A stretch of 12,198 bases of DNA from Alphaproteobacteria bacterium (GCA_020632915.1 JACKEP010000044.1:1-12198); one strand, 5' to 3'. Shown: positions 1-6,324, numbered from the stretch's first letter. The notes: generated by a model not told the origin, from the sequence alone. Numbers and translations: made by a program.

Positions 1-36
1 GATCCCGATCCCGATCCCGATCCCGATCCCGATCCC
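1..36. repeat. Hexanucleotide tandem repeat (GATCCC)6
   Basis: Six perfect copies of GATCCC start at the window edge, so the array may extend further left. On the plus strand it could encode Asp-Pro repeats; on the minus strand a frame starting near 65 would give Gly-Ser repeats. Neither has a convincing start and context, so I treat the array as non-coding or undecided. Confidence 0.9.
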
Positions 37-144
37 GTCGATGAGGCAGCTTCGTACAACATCATCAGCCACCGCTTCACCTCTCGTCTCCCGACCTGGC
101 ACTCCCCCGCGGGCTTCCGTGGGAGGGCCGTGGCTTCGGACGTT

Positions 145-174
145 CGGGCACGGGAACGGGATCGGGAACGGGGC
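145..174. repeat. Degenerate CGGGNN hexamer array
   Basis: Five consecutive hexamers of the form CGGGNN (CA, AA, AT, AA, GC) lie at 145-174. They are the same motif family as the array at 1-36 but on the opposite strand (GATCCC reversed is GGGATC), so the two arrays could pair as an imperfect inverted repeat. The rest of 1-278 shows no gene I can support. Confidence 0.7.
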
Positions 175-268
175 GTTGTGGCGCACCGTTGCGGATCGGG
201 CGTGACGACGGCGTGTCGTGCCGTGGGTCGCGTCCCGACCGCGCGGTACGGGATCGCACCGCTCACCC

Positions 269-273
269 AGGAG
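269..273 (+). promoter_or_regulatory. Ribosome binding site AGGAG deciding the 279 start
   Basis: AGGAG lies 5 bases before the ATG at 279. It selects this start over the longer in-frame alternative at 189, which has no such site and would add residues coded by the repeat-rich leader. Confidence 0.75.
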
Positions 274-278
274 TCCCC

Positions 279-713
279 ATGCCCGGCAAGCACCCCGTCC
301 CTCCCGAGCTCAAGTCCCAGATGCAGGCTGCCCGTGCGCAGCTCAAGGCCGGTCAGCCCGCCGAGGCCGCGGCGGCGTTCCGCGCGGTCGCCGACGCGGC
401 CGAGTCCCAGGGCCTGCGCCGCCCCGCGGTCCGCGCGCGCCTCGCTGCGGCCGGCGCCTCGCTCCGCGCCCACGACAAGGACGCCGCCAAGGCCGACCTC
501 GACAAGGTCGGCGAGCTGGTCAAGGGCGCGAAGAACCCGGACGCCGTGGCCAAGGCCCTGTCGGTGTTCGTGGCTCGGCTGCGCACCCACGGCCGCGACA
601 AGGTGGCCGACTACGTCCAGGAGCACGCGGAGAAGGCGCTGGGCCGCCCGCTGCCGGTCGCCGAGGCCGCGGACCACGACGATGAGGACGACGACGACGG
701 CGTCGGTGACTGA
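279..713 (+). CDS. Small helical-repeat (TPR-like) protein with acidic tail
   Basis: The product is 144 residues with no signal peptide or membrane segment, so probably cytoplasmic. Residues about 12-120 are alanine-rich amphipathic helices with a periodicity of roughly 36-38 residues (about 14-45, 50-82, 87-120), as in TPR-like helical hairpins. The gap-Gln-Pro-Ala-Glu-Ala turn near 25-30 is typical of a TPR turn. The last residues (131-144) are almost all Asp or Glu. The start at 279 is set by AGGAG at 269-273. The gene stands alone; the next gene has its own operator. I do not recognise a specific family. It could be a protein-protein interaction adaptor, but that is inference from fold type only. 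Confidence 0.75.
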   Translation: MPGKHPVPPELKSQMQAARAQLKAGQPAEAAAAFRAVADAAESQGLRRPAVRARLAAAGASLRAHDKDAAKADLDKVGELVKGAKNPDAVAKALSVFVARLRTHGRDKVADYVQEHAEKALGRPLPVAEAADHDDEDDDDGVGD

Positions 714-724
714 TCGTTCCGCGC

Positions 725-759
725 GGGACGGCCCGGCGCGCTCCCGCCGCGTCCGTCCC
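725..759 (+). terminator. Possible stem-loop after the helical-repeat gene
   Basis: GGGACGG (725-731) is the exact reverse complement of CCGTCCC (753-759), with a 21-base loop, 11 bases after the stop codon at 713. There is no T-tract. It may end transcription before the hydrolase operator, but short inverted repeats are common in DNA this GC-rich. Confidence 0.3.
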
Positions 760-797
760 CCGGTCGCCGCGCTGCGATCTCAGCCTTGACCGCCGAA

Positions 798-840
798 GCT
801 AACACTATTAGCCTAACGGAAACGGCTAATGTGTTTAGCC
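798..840. promoter_or_regulatory. Tandem palindromic operator for the adjacent TetR-type repressor
   Basis: Two palindromes lie between the preceding gene and the hydrolase. Site 1 (798-812) is GCTAA-n5-TTAGC. Site 2 (824-840) is GGCTAA-n5-TTAGCC with sequence GGCTAATGTGTTTAGCC. Centres are 27 bp apart. The A/T-rich sites stand out in GC-rich surroundings. Site 2 ends 2 bases before the GGAGG at 843-847. Palindromes of 15-17 bp with a 5-bp centre are typical TetR-family targets, and a TetR gene is the second gene downstream, so autorepression is likely. A TTGACC at 786-791 is a possible -35; no good -10 is clear. Confidence 0.75.
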
Positions 841-851
841 TTGGAGGTCCG

Positions 852-1664
852 ATGCCCACCTTCTCCCGCGAGGGCCACGCCCTGGCCTACGACGTCGTCG
901 GCGACGGCCCGTGCACCGTGGTGTGCCTGCCCGGCATGGGCGACCTGCGCAGCAGCTACCGTCACCTCGCGCCGCGGCTGCTGGCGGACGGCTGGCGCGT
1001 GGTCACGCTCGATCTGCGCGGTCACGGCGACAGCGACGTCGGCTTCGACCGCTACGATCCGCCCGCGGTCGGCGGGGACGTGATCGCCCTGCTCGACCAC
1101 CTGGGCGTCGAGCGGGCCGTGGTCGCCGGCAACTCGGCCGGTGCTGCGGCTGCGGTGTGGGCGGCGGCCGAGGCGCCGGACCGGGTCGACGGCCTGGTGC
1201 TGCTGGGCCCGGTGGTCCGCGACGCCCAGGAGATGGCGGGGTGGATGCGGACGTTGATCCGCGTGGCCTTCCTCGCGCCGTGGGGGGCGTGGCTGTGGCG
1301 GATGTTCTACGGGTCGCTGTTCAAGGGCGGCGCGCCGTCCGACCACGCCGCGCACGTCGCCCGCGTGGTGGCCAACGCGAGGCGGCCGGGTCGGCTGGCC
1401 GCGGCGCTCGAGCACGGGATGACGCCGAAGGCACCGTGCAGCGACCGCGTGGGCGAGGTGCGCTGCCCGGTGGTGGCGGTGCTCGGCAGCGCCGACCCGG
1501 ACTACCCGGACGTCGCCGCCGAGGCGGACTGGCTCCGCGGCGCGCTCACTGCCGAGGTCACCGTGCTCGACGGCGTGGGCCACTACCCCCACGTCGAGCG
1601 CACCGACGACACCGCAGCGGTCGTGCTGCCGTTCCTGCGGGGGCTCGCATGCCGCGCGGCGTAG
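852..1664 (+). CDS. Alpha/beta hydrolase-fold esterase-like enzyme
   Basis: The product is 270 residues, the usual size for a single-domain alpha/beta hydrolase. The oxyanion-hole loop is Leu-Pro-Gly-Met-Gly (26-30). The strand-turn Asp-Leu-Arg-Gly-His-Gly-Asp-Ser is at 54-61. The nucleophile elbow is Gly-Asn-Ser-Ala-Gly with Ser95, the acid is probably Asp215 in Gly-Ser-Ala-Asp, and the base is His244 in Gly-Val-Gly-His. The triad is complete, so an active serine hydrolase is likely; substrate cannot be read. A cap helix region lies at about 125-190. The start is ATG 852 behind GGAGG (843-847, 4-base gap); an earlier in-frame start at 786 would run through the operator. Its 3' end overlaps the TetR gene by 16 bases, so the two form an operon that the repressor probably controls. 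Confidence 0.9.
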   Translation: MPTFSREGHALAYDVVGDGPCTVVCLPGMGDLRSSYRHLAPRLLADGWRVVTLDLRGHGDSDVGFDRYDPPAVGGDVIALLDHLGVERAVVAGNSAGAAAAVWAAAEAPDRVDGLVLLGPVVRDAQEMAGWMRTLIRVAFLAPWGAWLWRMFYGSLFKGGAPSDHAAHVARVVANARRPGRLAAALEHGMTPKAPCSDRVGEVRCPVVAVLGSADPDYPDVAAEADWLRGALTAEVTVLDGVGHYPHVERTDDTAAVVLPFLRGLACRAA

Positions 1665-2203
1665 GGCTGTCCCGCGAGCGCGTGCTCGACCTGGCCGAGG
1701 CGCTGGTGGACGCGCAGGGTCCCGAGGCGCTGACGGCGACGGCGTTGGCGGCCGCGGCCGGCGTGCGCACGCCGTCGCTGTACAAGCACGTGGACGGCTT
1801 GCCGGACGTGGTGGCGGGCCTGCGGGCGCGGCTGTTCGCGCGGCTCGCGGCGTTGATGGCGACGGGCGACGGCGCCGAGGCCGACCTGCTGACGCTGGCC
1901 GAGGCGTGGCGGGAGGAGGGGCTGCGTCACCCCGGGGTGTATGCGCTCGGCGCGCGCACGCACGTCGGCGACGCGCCCGAGGTGGTGGCGAACGCCGAGG
2001 TGCTGCTGGCTGAGGTGTGGCGGCGGGTGCGCGCGGCGGGCGTGGCCGAGGCGGACGTGGTGCACGCGGCGCGGAGCTTCCGGGCGCTGGTGCATGGGAT
2101 GGTGATGTTGGAGGTGAGCGGCGGGTTCGGGCTGGAGGCGGAGGTCGGGGAGAGCTTCCGGGCCGGGGTGCGGGCGTTGGTGGCGGGGTGGCGGCGGGGG
2201 TGA
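1649..2203 (+). CDS. TetR/AcrR-family transcriptional repressor with WHG-type C-terminal domain
   Basis: The product is 184 residues. Residues 8-60 are a TetR N-terminal DNA-binding domain with the helix-turn-helix at about 29-49, ending in the characteristic Ser-Leu-Tyr-Lys-His-Val (43-48). The C-terminal ligand-binding part has an Arg-Ala-Leu-Val-His-Gly...Leu-Glu...Gly-Gly-Phe stretch (145-160), which matches the WHG-type TetR C-terminal domain (TetR_C_33). ATG 1649 lies inside the hydrolase gene, 16 bases before its end, so translation is probably coupled. The likely operator is the palindrome pair at 798-840, making this a self-regulated hydrolase-repressor unit. The inducer is unknown; it may be a substrate or product of the hydrolase, which is inference. 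Confidence 0.92.
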   Translation: MPRGVGLSRERVLDLAEALVDAQGPEALTATALAAAAGVRTPSLYKHVDGLPDVVAGLRARLFARLAALMATGDGAEADLLTLAEAWREEGLRHPGVYALGARTHVGDAPEVVANAEVLLAEVWRRVRAAGVAEADVVHAARSFRALVHGMVMLEVSGGFGLEAEVGESFRAGVRALVAGWRRG

Positions 2204-2305
2204 GCGCGTCGGGGGTTCCCACTGCGTACATCTCTCGACGTGTTCACCGCACCCGACGCGCTCGCGTGGCGTATCGTCATGGCACGGCGGGGCGGGGGCC
2301 CTTCC

Positions 2306-2310
2306 GGAGG
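2306..2310 (+). promoter_or_regulatory. Ribosome binding site GGAGG deciding the 2318 start
   Basis: GGAGG with a 7-base gap precedes ATG 2318. The other in-frame starts at 2240 (GTG) and 2279 (ATG) have no comparable site and would add an uncharacteristic Gly/Pro-rich leader. The gap 2204-2317 shows no clear promoter. Confidence 0.75.
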
Positions 2311-2317
2311 GGGATTC

Positions 2318-3634
2318 ATGCGCGTGTGGCAAGACGTGGTGCAGGCTGTCGCGGACGAGGCGGGCGCTGCGGGTTGGTTGTTGGCGACGCTGGTCGAGGA
2401 CGAGGCCGGGGTCGTCCGGTTTCACGAGGTGGGACAGGGCGGAACCGTGACCCTCGTCGAGGTTGCACGCAAGGCCTACGACGATCCCGCGCCGCCTGTC
2501 GTCTTCGACTGGCACGGCTACTGGGCTCCCGACGTGCCGCGCTCCGCGCCGAACACGGTCCTCACCCTCGCCGAGATCGACGCACGGTGTGACCCGGCTG
2601 TGGGCGGGTCGTCCCAGATGCGCTCGGTCTACGATCGGGCAGGCATCGTCGATCAGCTCCGGGTGCTGCTCTTCGACGAGCCGAACGGCGTGTTCCTGGG
2701 CTGGCTCGGGTTCTTGCCCGAGCCCGGTGTCACGTTCGACGAAGCTTCTCGTGGCGTCGTCCAGCGCCAGGTGATGGATCTGATTGCCGCCACTCGGGCG
2801 GCTGTGGCGTCGTTCGAGGGGCGGGTCACCACCCGACTGACCACCTCCCAGCGACCTCCACCGCCGACCCACCGGGTGAAGGTCATGGCGCGGGGCGAGG
2901 GGCGGGTCGCATTGGTCACGCTGCCCGGCCTTCCCCAGCTGCCGTCCTCCATGGACACGATCGTCGACGGTGTGGCGACGAAGATCCTGCGGGTCCATCC
3001 GCCTGGATACGAGGGCGGACCGACGCCGCAGCTGCCCTACGACTGGGACGTCGTCGCGGCAGGAATCGAGCGCGCCCTGTGGGAAGCGCACGACGGACCC
3101 GTCGCCCTCGTCGGCGTCAGTGGCGGTGCCTATCGAGCGCTGCAACTTGCGGTCCGAGGCAGGCTCGACGTCGTGGGGCTGTTCCTCCTCGGTCCCGTGG
3201 ACGGCCTGGCGACGGACGCGGAGCGTGAGGGGTTCCGACAGTTCGCGGATGTGGCGCGGTCGCACGTGCCCGTCGGCGAACTGTTCCTGTCCCGAGTGGT
3301 GACGGCTGCTACCGCGGCCGCACACCCGGAGATCGCCGGTGTGGTCCAGGCGTGGTTCGACGCCGTGCCGTCCGACATCCTGGCGTCGGAGTTGGAGACC
3401 TTCGCGGACCGACCGTTGTTGCGAGACCAGGTGGGGGTCTTGTCCGTACCGACGGTGTTGCGCGTGGGGTCCGAGGACGTCGCGGCCCCGCCCGCCTACG
3501 CGCGGGCTCTGCATGACGCCATGCCTCACGCCGATCTGCAGATCGTCCCCGGTGTCGGGCATGGGCTGATGTGGGAGGACCTCGAAGGCACGCGAGCGGC
3601 GCTCGGGGCGTGGTGGAGGGAGGTGGCCGGTTGA
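2318..3634 (+). CDS. GAF-like sensor domain fused to an alpha/beta hydrolase
   Basis: The product is 438 residues in two parts. Residues about 1-168 look like the divergent GAF-like input domain found at the N-terminus of some LuxR-type regulators, with Val-Tyr-Asp-Arg-Ala-Gly (104-109), Asp-Gln-Leu-Arg-Val-Leu-Leu (112-118) and Leu-Gly-Trp-Leu-Gly (127-131). A Pro-rich linker is at 179-184. Residues about 186-438 are an alpha/beta hydrolase with Gly-Val-Ser-Gly-Gly (Ser268), Gly-Ser-Glu-Asp (Asp387) and Gly-Val-Gly-His (His415), a complete catalytic triad. No HTH is present. The family usually couples such an input domain to DNA binding, so here a hydrolase replaces the usual output. The gene lies 114 bases after the TetR gene and is probably separately transcribed. 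The hydrolase half is confident; the GAF-like label is by pattern only. The stop codon lies 25 bases before the IS end. Confidence 0.82.
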   Translation: MRVWQDVVQAVADEAGAAGWLLATLVEDEAGVVRFHEVGQGGTVTLVEVARKAYDDPAPPVVFDWHGYWAPDVPRSAPNTVLTLAEIDARCDPAVGGSSQMRSVYDRAGIVDQLRVLLFDEPNGVFLGWLGFLPEPGVTFDEASRGVVQRQVMDLIAATRAAVASFEGRVTTRLTTSQRPPPPTHRVKVMARGEGRVALVTLPGLPQLPSSMDTIVDGVATKILRVHPPGYEGGPTPQLPYDWDVVAAGIERALWEAHDGPVALVGVSGGAYRALQLAVRGRLDVVGLFLLGPVDGLATDAEREGFRQFADVARSHVPVGELFLSRVVTAATAAAHPEIAGVVQAWFDAVPSDILASELETFADRPLLRDQVGVLSVPTVLRVGSEDVAAPPAYARALHDAMPHADLQIVPGVGHGLMWEDLEGTRAALGAWWREVAG

Positions 3635-3664
3635 TCGGGCCGACCGGGCAGGTTGACTTGCCGC

Positions 3665-4192
3665 TCACGCTCCTGTCCACCCGATGCGTCCAAACCACCT
3701 CGCGATGTCCTCTCGGGTGATGAAGTGCATCCCCCAGGCGATGGCCCTATCGAGTGCGTCCCGGTCTCGCGGAGCGCAGCTTCGGATGAAGTCCTTGAGC
3801 TTGGACCACGCCAGCTCGATGGGGTTGAGCTCGGGCGAGTAGGGCGGCTGGAAGATGACCTTGGCGCCTCGTGCTTCGATCATCGGGCGGATGCGGGCGT
3901 CCTTGTGGGCCCCGAGGTTGTCCCAGACGACGAGGTCCCCGGGCCGGAGCGTCGGTGCCAGGAAGTGCTCGACGTACGCTGCGAAGACGTCGCCCGACGT
4001 GCCTCCTTCGATGGTCATCACCGGGCCCATCCCCTCCAGGGCCACGGCTCCGATGATCGTGATGGGGTTCCCGCGATTGCGTGGCACGTCCGACGGCGCT
4101 CGTTGGCCGCAGGGAGCACGTGCGTGCTGCCGATGCATCGAGACGTGGGACCCCGCCTCGTCGATGAAGATCAGCCGGTTCGGGTCGACCAT
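3665..4192 (-). CDS. IS630 transposase, C-terminal frame (orfB, DDE catalytic domain)
   Basis: Read from ATG 4192 this is 175 residues; read through a -1 shift at 4266-4272 it continues upstream without a stop and contributes 200 residues. The DDE_3 catalytic core is intact: Asp11 in Ile-Phe-Ile-Asp-Glu-Ala-Gly, Asp91 in Val-Val-Trp-Asp-Asn-Leu, and Glu126 in Ser-Pro-Glu-Leu-Asn-Pro-Ile-Glu. Asp91 and Glu126 are 34 residues apart, the DD34E spacing of IS630/Tc1-mariner enzymes. The upstream -1 frame reads Lys-Lys-Lys-Thr-Val-Val-Ala-Ala-Glu-Arg, the expected joining sequence. Its stop codon lies inside the left inverted repeat. Confidence 0.88.
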   Translation of the reverse strand: MVDPNRLIFIDEAGSHVSMHRQHARAPCGQRAPSDVPRNRGNPITIIGAVALEGMGPVMTIEGGTSGDVFAAYVEHFLAPTLRPGDLVVWDNLGAHKDARIRPMIEARGAKVIFQPPYSPELNPIELAWSKLKDFIRSCAPRDRDALDRAIAWGMHFITREDIARWFGRIGWTGA

Positions 4193-4617
4193 CGGCTGCC
4201 AACGTAGGTAGCGTTCACGGAGGCCAGCGATGCGCTCGAGTCGCCGTTCCGCAGCGACAACCGTCTTTTTTTGCGCGTGTAGCCGAGTCGCTTGAAGGCG
4301 CGGATGACGGTGCTTCGGCTCACGGTGATGCCGAGCAGGTCCTCAAGCTGCATGGCGTACTCGGCGTTGGTGAGGTCGTTCTGCTCGGCGACCAAGCCCG
4401 CGAGCACCTGCAACCCGTTCGCGTCGAGCTTTGGCGCGGGCGCCCCGTCGCTGGGGCGTGGCTTCAGCGAGCCGGACTCGCGCTGCAACCGCAGCCAGCG
4501 GACTAACGACGCGACGCCCACACCGAAGCGGTCAGCGACCTGCTGCTGTGTCTCCGTCCCGTTCAGATAGGCCTGGACGACCCGGGTACGAAGGTCCAGG
4601 GACAGTGCCTTTGGCAT
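4171..4617 (-). CDS. IS630 transposase, N-terminal frame (orfA, DNA-binding part)
   Basis: This frame gives 148 residues. It has two helix-turn-helix units: about 24-45 (Gln-Gln-Val-Ala-Asp-Arg-Phe-Gly-Val) and about 82-108 (Leu-Gly-Ile-Thr-Val-Ser-Arg-Ser-Thr-Val), followed by the family's Leu-Gly-Tyr-Thr-Arg-Lys-Lys (111-117). After Lys117 the reading is unlike the family and ends at a stop, because the catalytic half continues in the -1 frame. The start at 4617 is preceded on the minus strand by GGAG (plus 4623-4626) with a 5-base gap. Joined to orfB at the A7 run, the product would be 317 residues, close to the family's usual length. Confidence 0.88.
   Translation of the reverse strand: MPKALSLDLRTRVVQAYLNGTETQQQVADRFGVGVASLVRWLRLQRESGSLKPRPSDGAPAPKLDANGLQVLAGLVAEQNDLTNAEYAMQLEDLLGITVSRSTVIRAFKRLGYTRKKRRLSLRNGDSSASLASVNATYVGSRWSTRTG
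4266..4272 (-). other. A7 slippery run joining the two transposase frames
   Basis: T7 on the plus strand reads as seven A on the transposase strand. In orfA the codons are CGC AAA AAA AGA. Slipping back one base on the second AAA keeps perfect pairing and gives AAG ACG, entering orfB exactly where the family sequence resumes. This fits programmed -1 frameshifting, known in several IS families, but a one-base indel in the homopolymer (in the genome or the assembly) would look the same. Confidence 0.65.
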
Positions 4618-4684
4618 GACTTCTCCAGGGGATGCCGGAAGAAGATCACAGGAGATCCGGCCGATCAACCTGCGTGAGCGGCGC

Positions 4685-4690
4685 TATCAT
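4685..4690 (+). promoter_or_regulatory. Possible -10 element at the IS/flank junction
   Basis: TATCAT matches the sigma-70 -10 consensus at five of six positions and lies 3 bases beyond the right inverted repeat, pointing into the pseudokinase operon. The 17-base-spaced position upstream (4662-4667) is a poor -35. It may be the operon promoter, or an outward hybrid made by the insertion; no other promoter candidate is evident in 4618-4761. Confidence 0.3.
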
Positions 4691-4761
4691 CCGAGCGGGA
4701 CCACCTCGCTTGTGCCGAGCACCTCGCCTGGGGCCTGCCCCCAGCCGAGGACCGGTCCAGC

Positions 4762-5709
4762 GTGGTGTGCCTCGTCCGCACCGGCGCCGAGCACGGTGCG
4801 TCGCTCTGCGATGCCATCGATCAGACCACCGCGATCTTCCGCACCCCGCTGGCTCTCGGCCACGGCGCGTGCGCGATGGTGCAGCGCGTCGGCGCCACGC
4901 CGGCAGGCGCCCGCGTGGAGCTCGCGATGCCGCGCGCCGCCCAGGTGCGGGATCTCGACCTCAGCCGCGAGGCCGCCCTCGCGACGCGCCTCGCCATCCT
5001 CGTCGGCGCCGTGGATGCGGTGCGCGCTGCGCTCGACGCGTGGGTGATGATGGGCCCGGTCGCCCACACCATCGCCGTCGACGATCTCTGGGTGGACGAC
5101 GACGCCTTCGTCCACGTCACGGGCCTCGGGCTGCAGCACGCCGTCGAGCTCCACCGCGCCGCGCTGCACCTGCCGCGGCCCCAGTACACCTTCGGCGAAG
5201 ACCGGCTGGGCGCCGAGCCCGGCCCTGCCGAGTCCGCCGCCATCGGCTGGCTGGCCGCCCGCATGCTCCTCGGCACGCACGACGTCGCCACCGCCGGCAC
5301 CACGCTCGTGCGTCACCAGGTCGACGCCATCCGCGCCACGGCGAACCAGCGCTCCTGGTCGGCCCCGGATCGGGTCGACGAGATGCTCGCCCGCAACCCG
5401 AGCCTCGCCGCGCTGGGCTCGCGCGTACGTGGTGTGGGCAGCGACGAGAGCCTCCAGGCCGGCGACAAGGGCCTGCGCGCCGAGCTCGCCGCCCTCGTCG
5501 ACCGCCTGATCGATGCCGACCCCTACCAGCGCCCGGACCTCGACGACGTCCGCGCCCAGCTGGTCGACCTCCAGCGCAGCGCACGCGGCCTCGACCTGCG
5601 TGGCTGGCTGGGGCTCAACCACCCCGCGACCACCGCCTTCCGCGCCGCCGAGATGATCGCGGTCGAGCCGGACGAGTTGCGGTTCCACCCCCCCGTCGGC
5701 ACGCGCTGA
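4762..5709 (+). CDS. Serine/threonine pseudokinase, probably 5'-truncated
   Basis: From GTG 4762 the product is 315 residues. Residues about 70-270 follow the kinase C-lobe: the helix before the catalytic loop (72-98), a loop aligned with HRDLKPEN, the segment Val-Asp-Asp-Asp (111-114), an APE/helix-F-like Tyr-Thr-Phe-Gly-Glu (142-146) with Gly-Trp-Leu-Ala (162-165), and Asp-Pro-Tyr-Gln-Arg-Pro (253-258), the conserved DPxxRP of helix H-I. HRD is replaced by His-Thr-Ile (102-104) and DFG by Gly-Leu-Gly (121-123), so phosphotransfer is not expected. There is too little sequence for a full N-lobe. The frame stays open upstream to 4678 but without ATG, GTG or TTG, and the IS ends there. It is the first gene of the operon, 36 bases before the GTPase gene. 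A scaffold or allosteric role is inference. Confidence 0.7.
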   Translation: MVCLVRTGAEHGASLCDAIDQTTAIFRTPLALGHGACAMVQRVGATPAGARVELAMPRAAQVRDLDLSREAALATRLAILVGAVDAVRAALDAWVMMGPVAHTIAVDDLWVDDDAFVHVTGLGLQHAVELHRAALHLPRPQYTFGEDRLGAEPGPAESAAIGWLAARMLLGTHDVATAGTTLVRHQVDAIRATANQRSWSAPDRVDEMLARNPSLAALGSRVRGVGSDESLQAGDKGLRAELAALVDRLIDADPYQRPDLDDVRAQLVDLQRSARGLDLRGWLGLNHPATTAFRAAEMIAVEPDELRFHPPVGTR

Positions 5710-5733
5710 CCCGACTGCCAAGCCATCCGCCCG

Positions 5734-5738
5734 AGGAG
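5734..5738 (+). promoter_or_regulatory. Ribosome binding site of the MglA-type GTPase gene
   Basis: AGGAG with a 7-base gap precedes ATG 5746, a strong site that fixes the start of the GTPase. Confidence 0.75.
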
Positions 5739-5745
5739 CCGCTCC

Positions 5746-6324
5746 ATGCGTATCAACAGCCGCCGAAACGAGATCGGTATCAAGATCGTGTACTACGGTC
5801 CTGGTCTCTCCGGCAAGACCACCAATCTGGCCTGGTTGCATCAGCGGCTGCCGCAGGACCGCAAGGGTGACCTGATCCAGCTCGACACCGAGACGGAGCG
5901 GACCCTCTTCTTCGACTACTTCCCCTACGACCTGGGCTCGGCGGGCGACTACACGATCAAGGTCGACTTCTTCACCGTCCCCGGGCAGTCCTTCTACCAC
6001 GAGACCCGCCGCGCGGTGCTCGACGGCGTCGACGGCATCGTGTTCGTCGCCGACTCGAGCCCCGAGCGCGAGCACGCCAACGAGCTCGCGCGCCTGGACA
6101 TGCTCCGGTCGCTGGAGGGTCGGGGTCGCAGCCTGGACGACGTGCCGCACGTCTACCAGTGGAACAAGCGCGACGTCCGCCAGGCGGTCGCCACGCGCAT
6201 CCTCGAGCGCGTGCTCAACCCGGAGGGCGCCCCGTCCTTCGAGGCGGTCGCGAGCTCCGGAGAAGGCGTCTTCGAGACGCAGGACGCGATCGTCCGGGAG
6301 GTCCTCGACCATGTCGCTACCTGA
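5746..6324 (+). CDS. mglA-like: MglA-type Ras-like small GTPase
   Basis: The product is 192 residues, close to the about 195 of Myxococcus MglA. It has the P-loop Gly-Pro-Gly-Leu-Ser-Gly-Lys-Thr-Thr (18-26), the switch segment Leu-Asp-Thr-Glu-Thr-Glu-Arg-Thr-Leu-Phe-Phe-Asp (46-57), the Walker-B-region Thr-Val-Pro-Gly-Gln (77-81), Phe-Val-Ala-Asp-Ser (100-104) and the guanine-specificity motif Asn-Lys-Arg-Asp (140-143). All are characteristic of the MglA group, cytoplasmic GTPases that set polarity and motility in myxobacteria and are switched off by roadblock-family MglB. There are two roadblock genes downstream in the same operon. The context, with a pseudokinase, DNA-binding-like proteins and a globin but no motility genes, suggests a paralogue with another signalling role; that is inference. 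The 3' end overlaps the next gene by 14 bases. Confidence 0.93.
   Translation: MRINSRRNEIGIKIVYYGPGLSGKTTNLAWLHQRLPQDRKGDLIQLDTETERTLFFDYFPYDLGSAGDYTIKVDFFTVPGQSFYHETRRAVLDGVDGIVFVADSSPEREHANELARLDMLRSLEGRGRSLDDVPHVYQWNKRDVRQAVATRILERVLNPEGAPSFEAVASSGEGVFETQDAIVREVLDHVAT

Larger units (their letters stand above)
3660..4682 (-). mobile_element. IS630-family insertion sequence (approximate ends)
   Basis: The element carries a DD34E transposase in two overlapping frames on the minus strand. An 11-bp perfect inverted repeat, GCCGCTCACGC (3660-3670) and GCGTGAGCGGC (4672-4682), brackets it and gives a length near 1.02 kb, normal for IS630. A second 10-bp inverted pair, GGTTGATCGG at 3629-3638 and CCGATCAACC at 4661-4670, makes the left end uncertain. 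IS630 elements duplicate a TA target; TA is present just right of the element (4685-4686) but I see none at the left, so the left end may be eroded or misplaced. It separates the hydrolase gene from the pseudokinase operon. Confidence 0.8.

Noticed and set aside
2..65. Minus-strand small frame starting Met-Met-Leu-Tyr and running into Gly-Ser repeats
   Set aside because: The ribosome-site candidate is 14 bases away, and the frame consists mostly of the hexamer repeat and leaves the window. Too little to call a gene.
130..789. Long plus-strand open frame, open from position 1
   Set aside because: It overlaps the 279-713 gene in another frame, is extremely Arg/Pro/Ser-rich as expected for an out-of-frame reading of GC-rich DNA, and has no ribosome site.
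1583..3562. 659-codon open frame on the minus strand
   Set aside because: It lies antisense to the TetR and GAF-hydrolase genes, which have clear motifs; its product is His/Arg/Pro-rich and resembles no protein family.
4762..5709. Active serine/threonine protein kinase
   Set aside because: HRD is His-Thr-Ile, DFG is Gly-Leu-Gly, and no glycine-rich loop or complete N-lobe is present.
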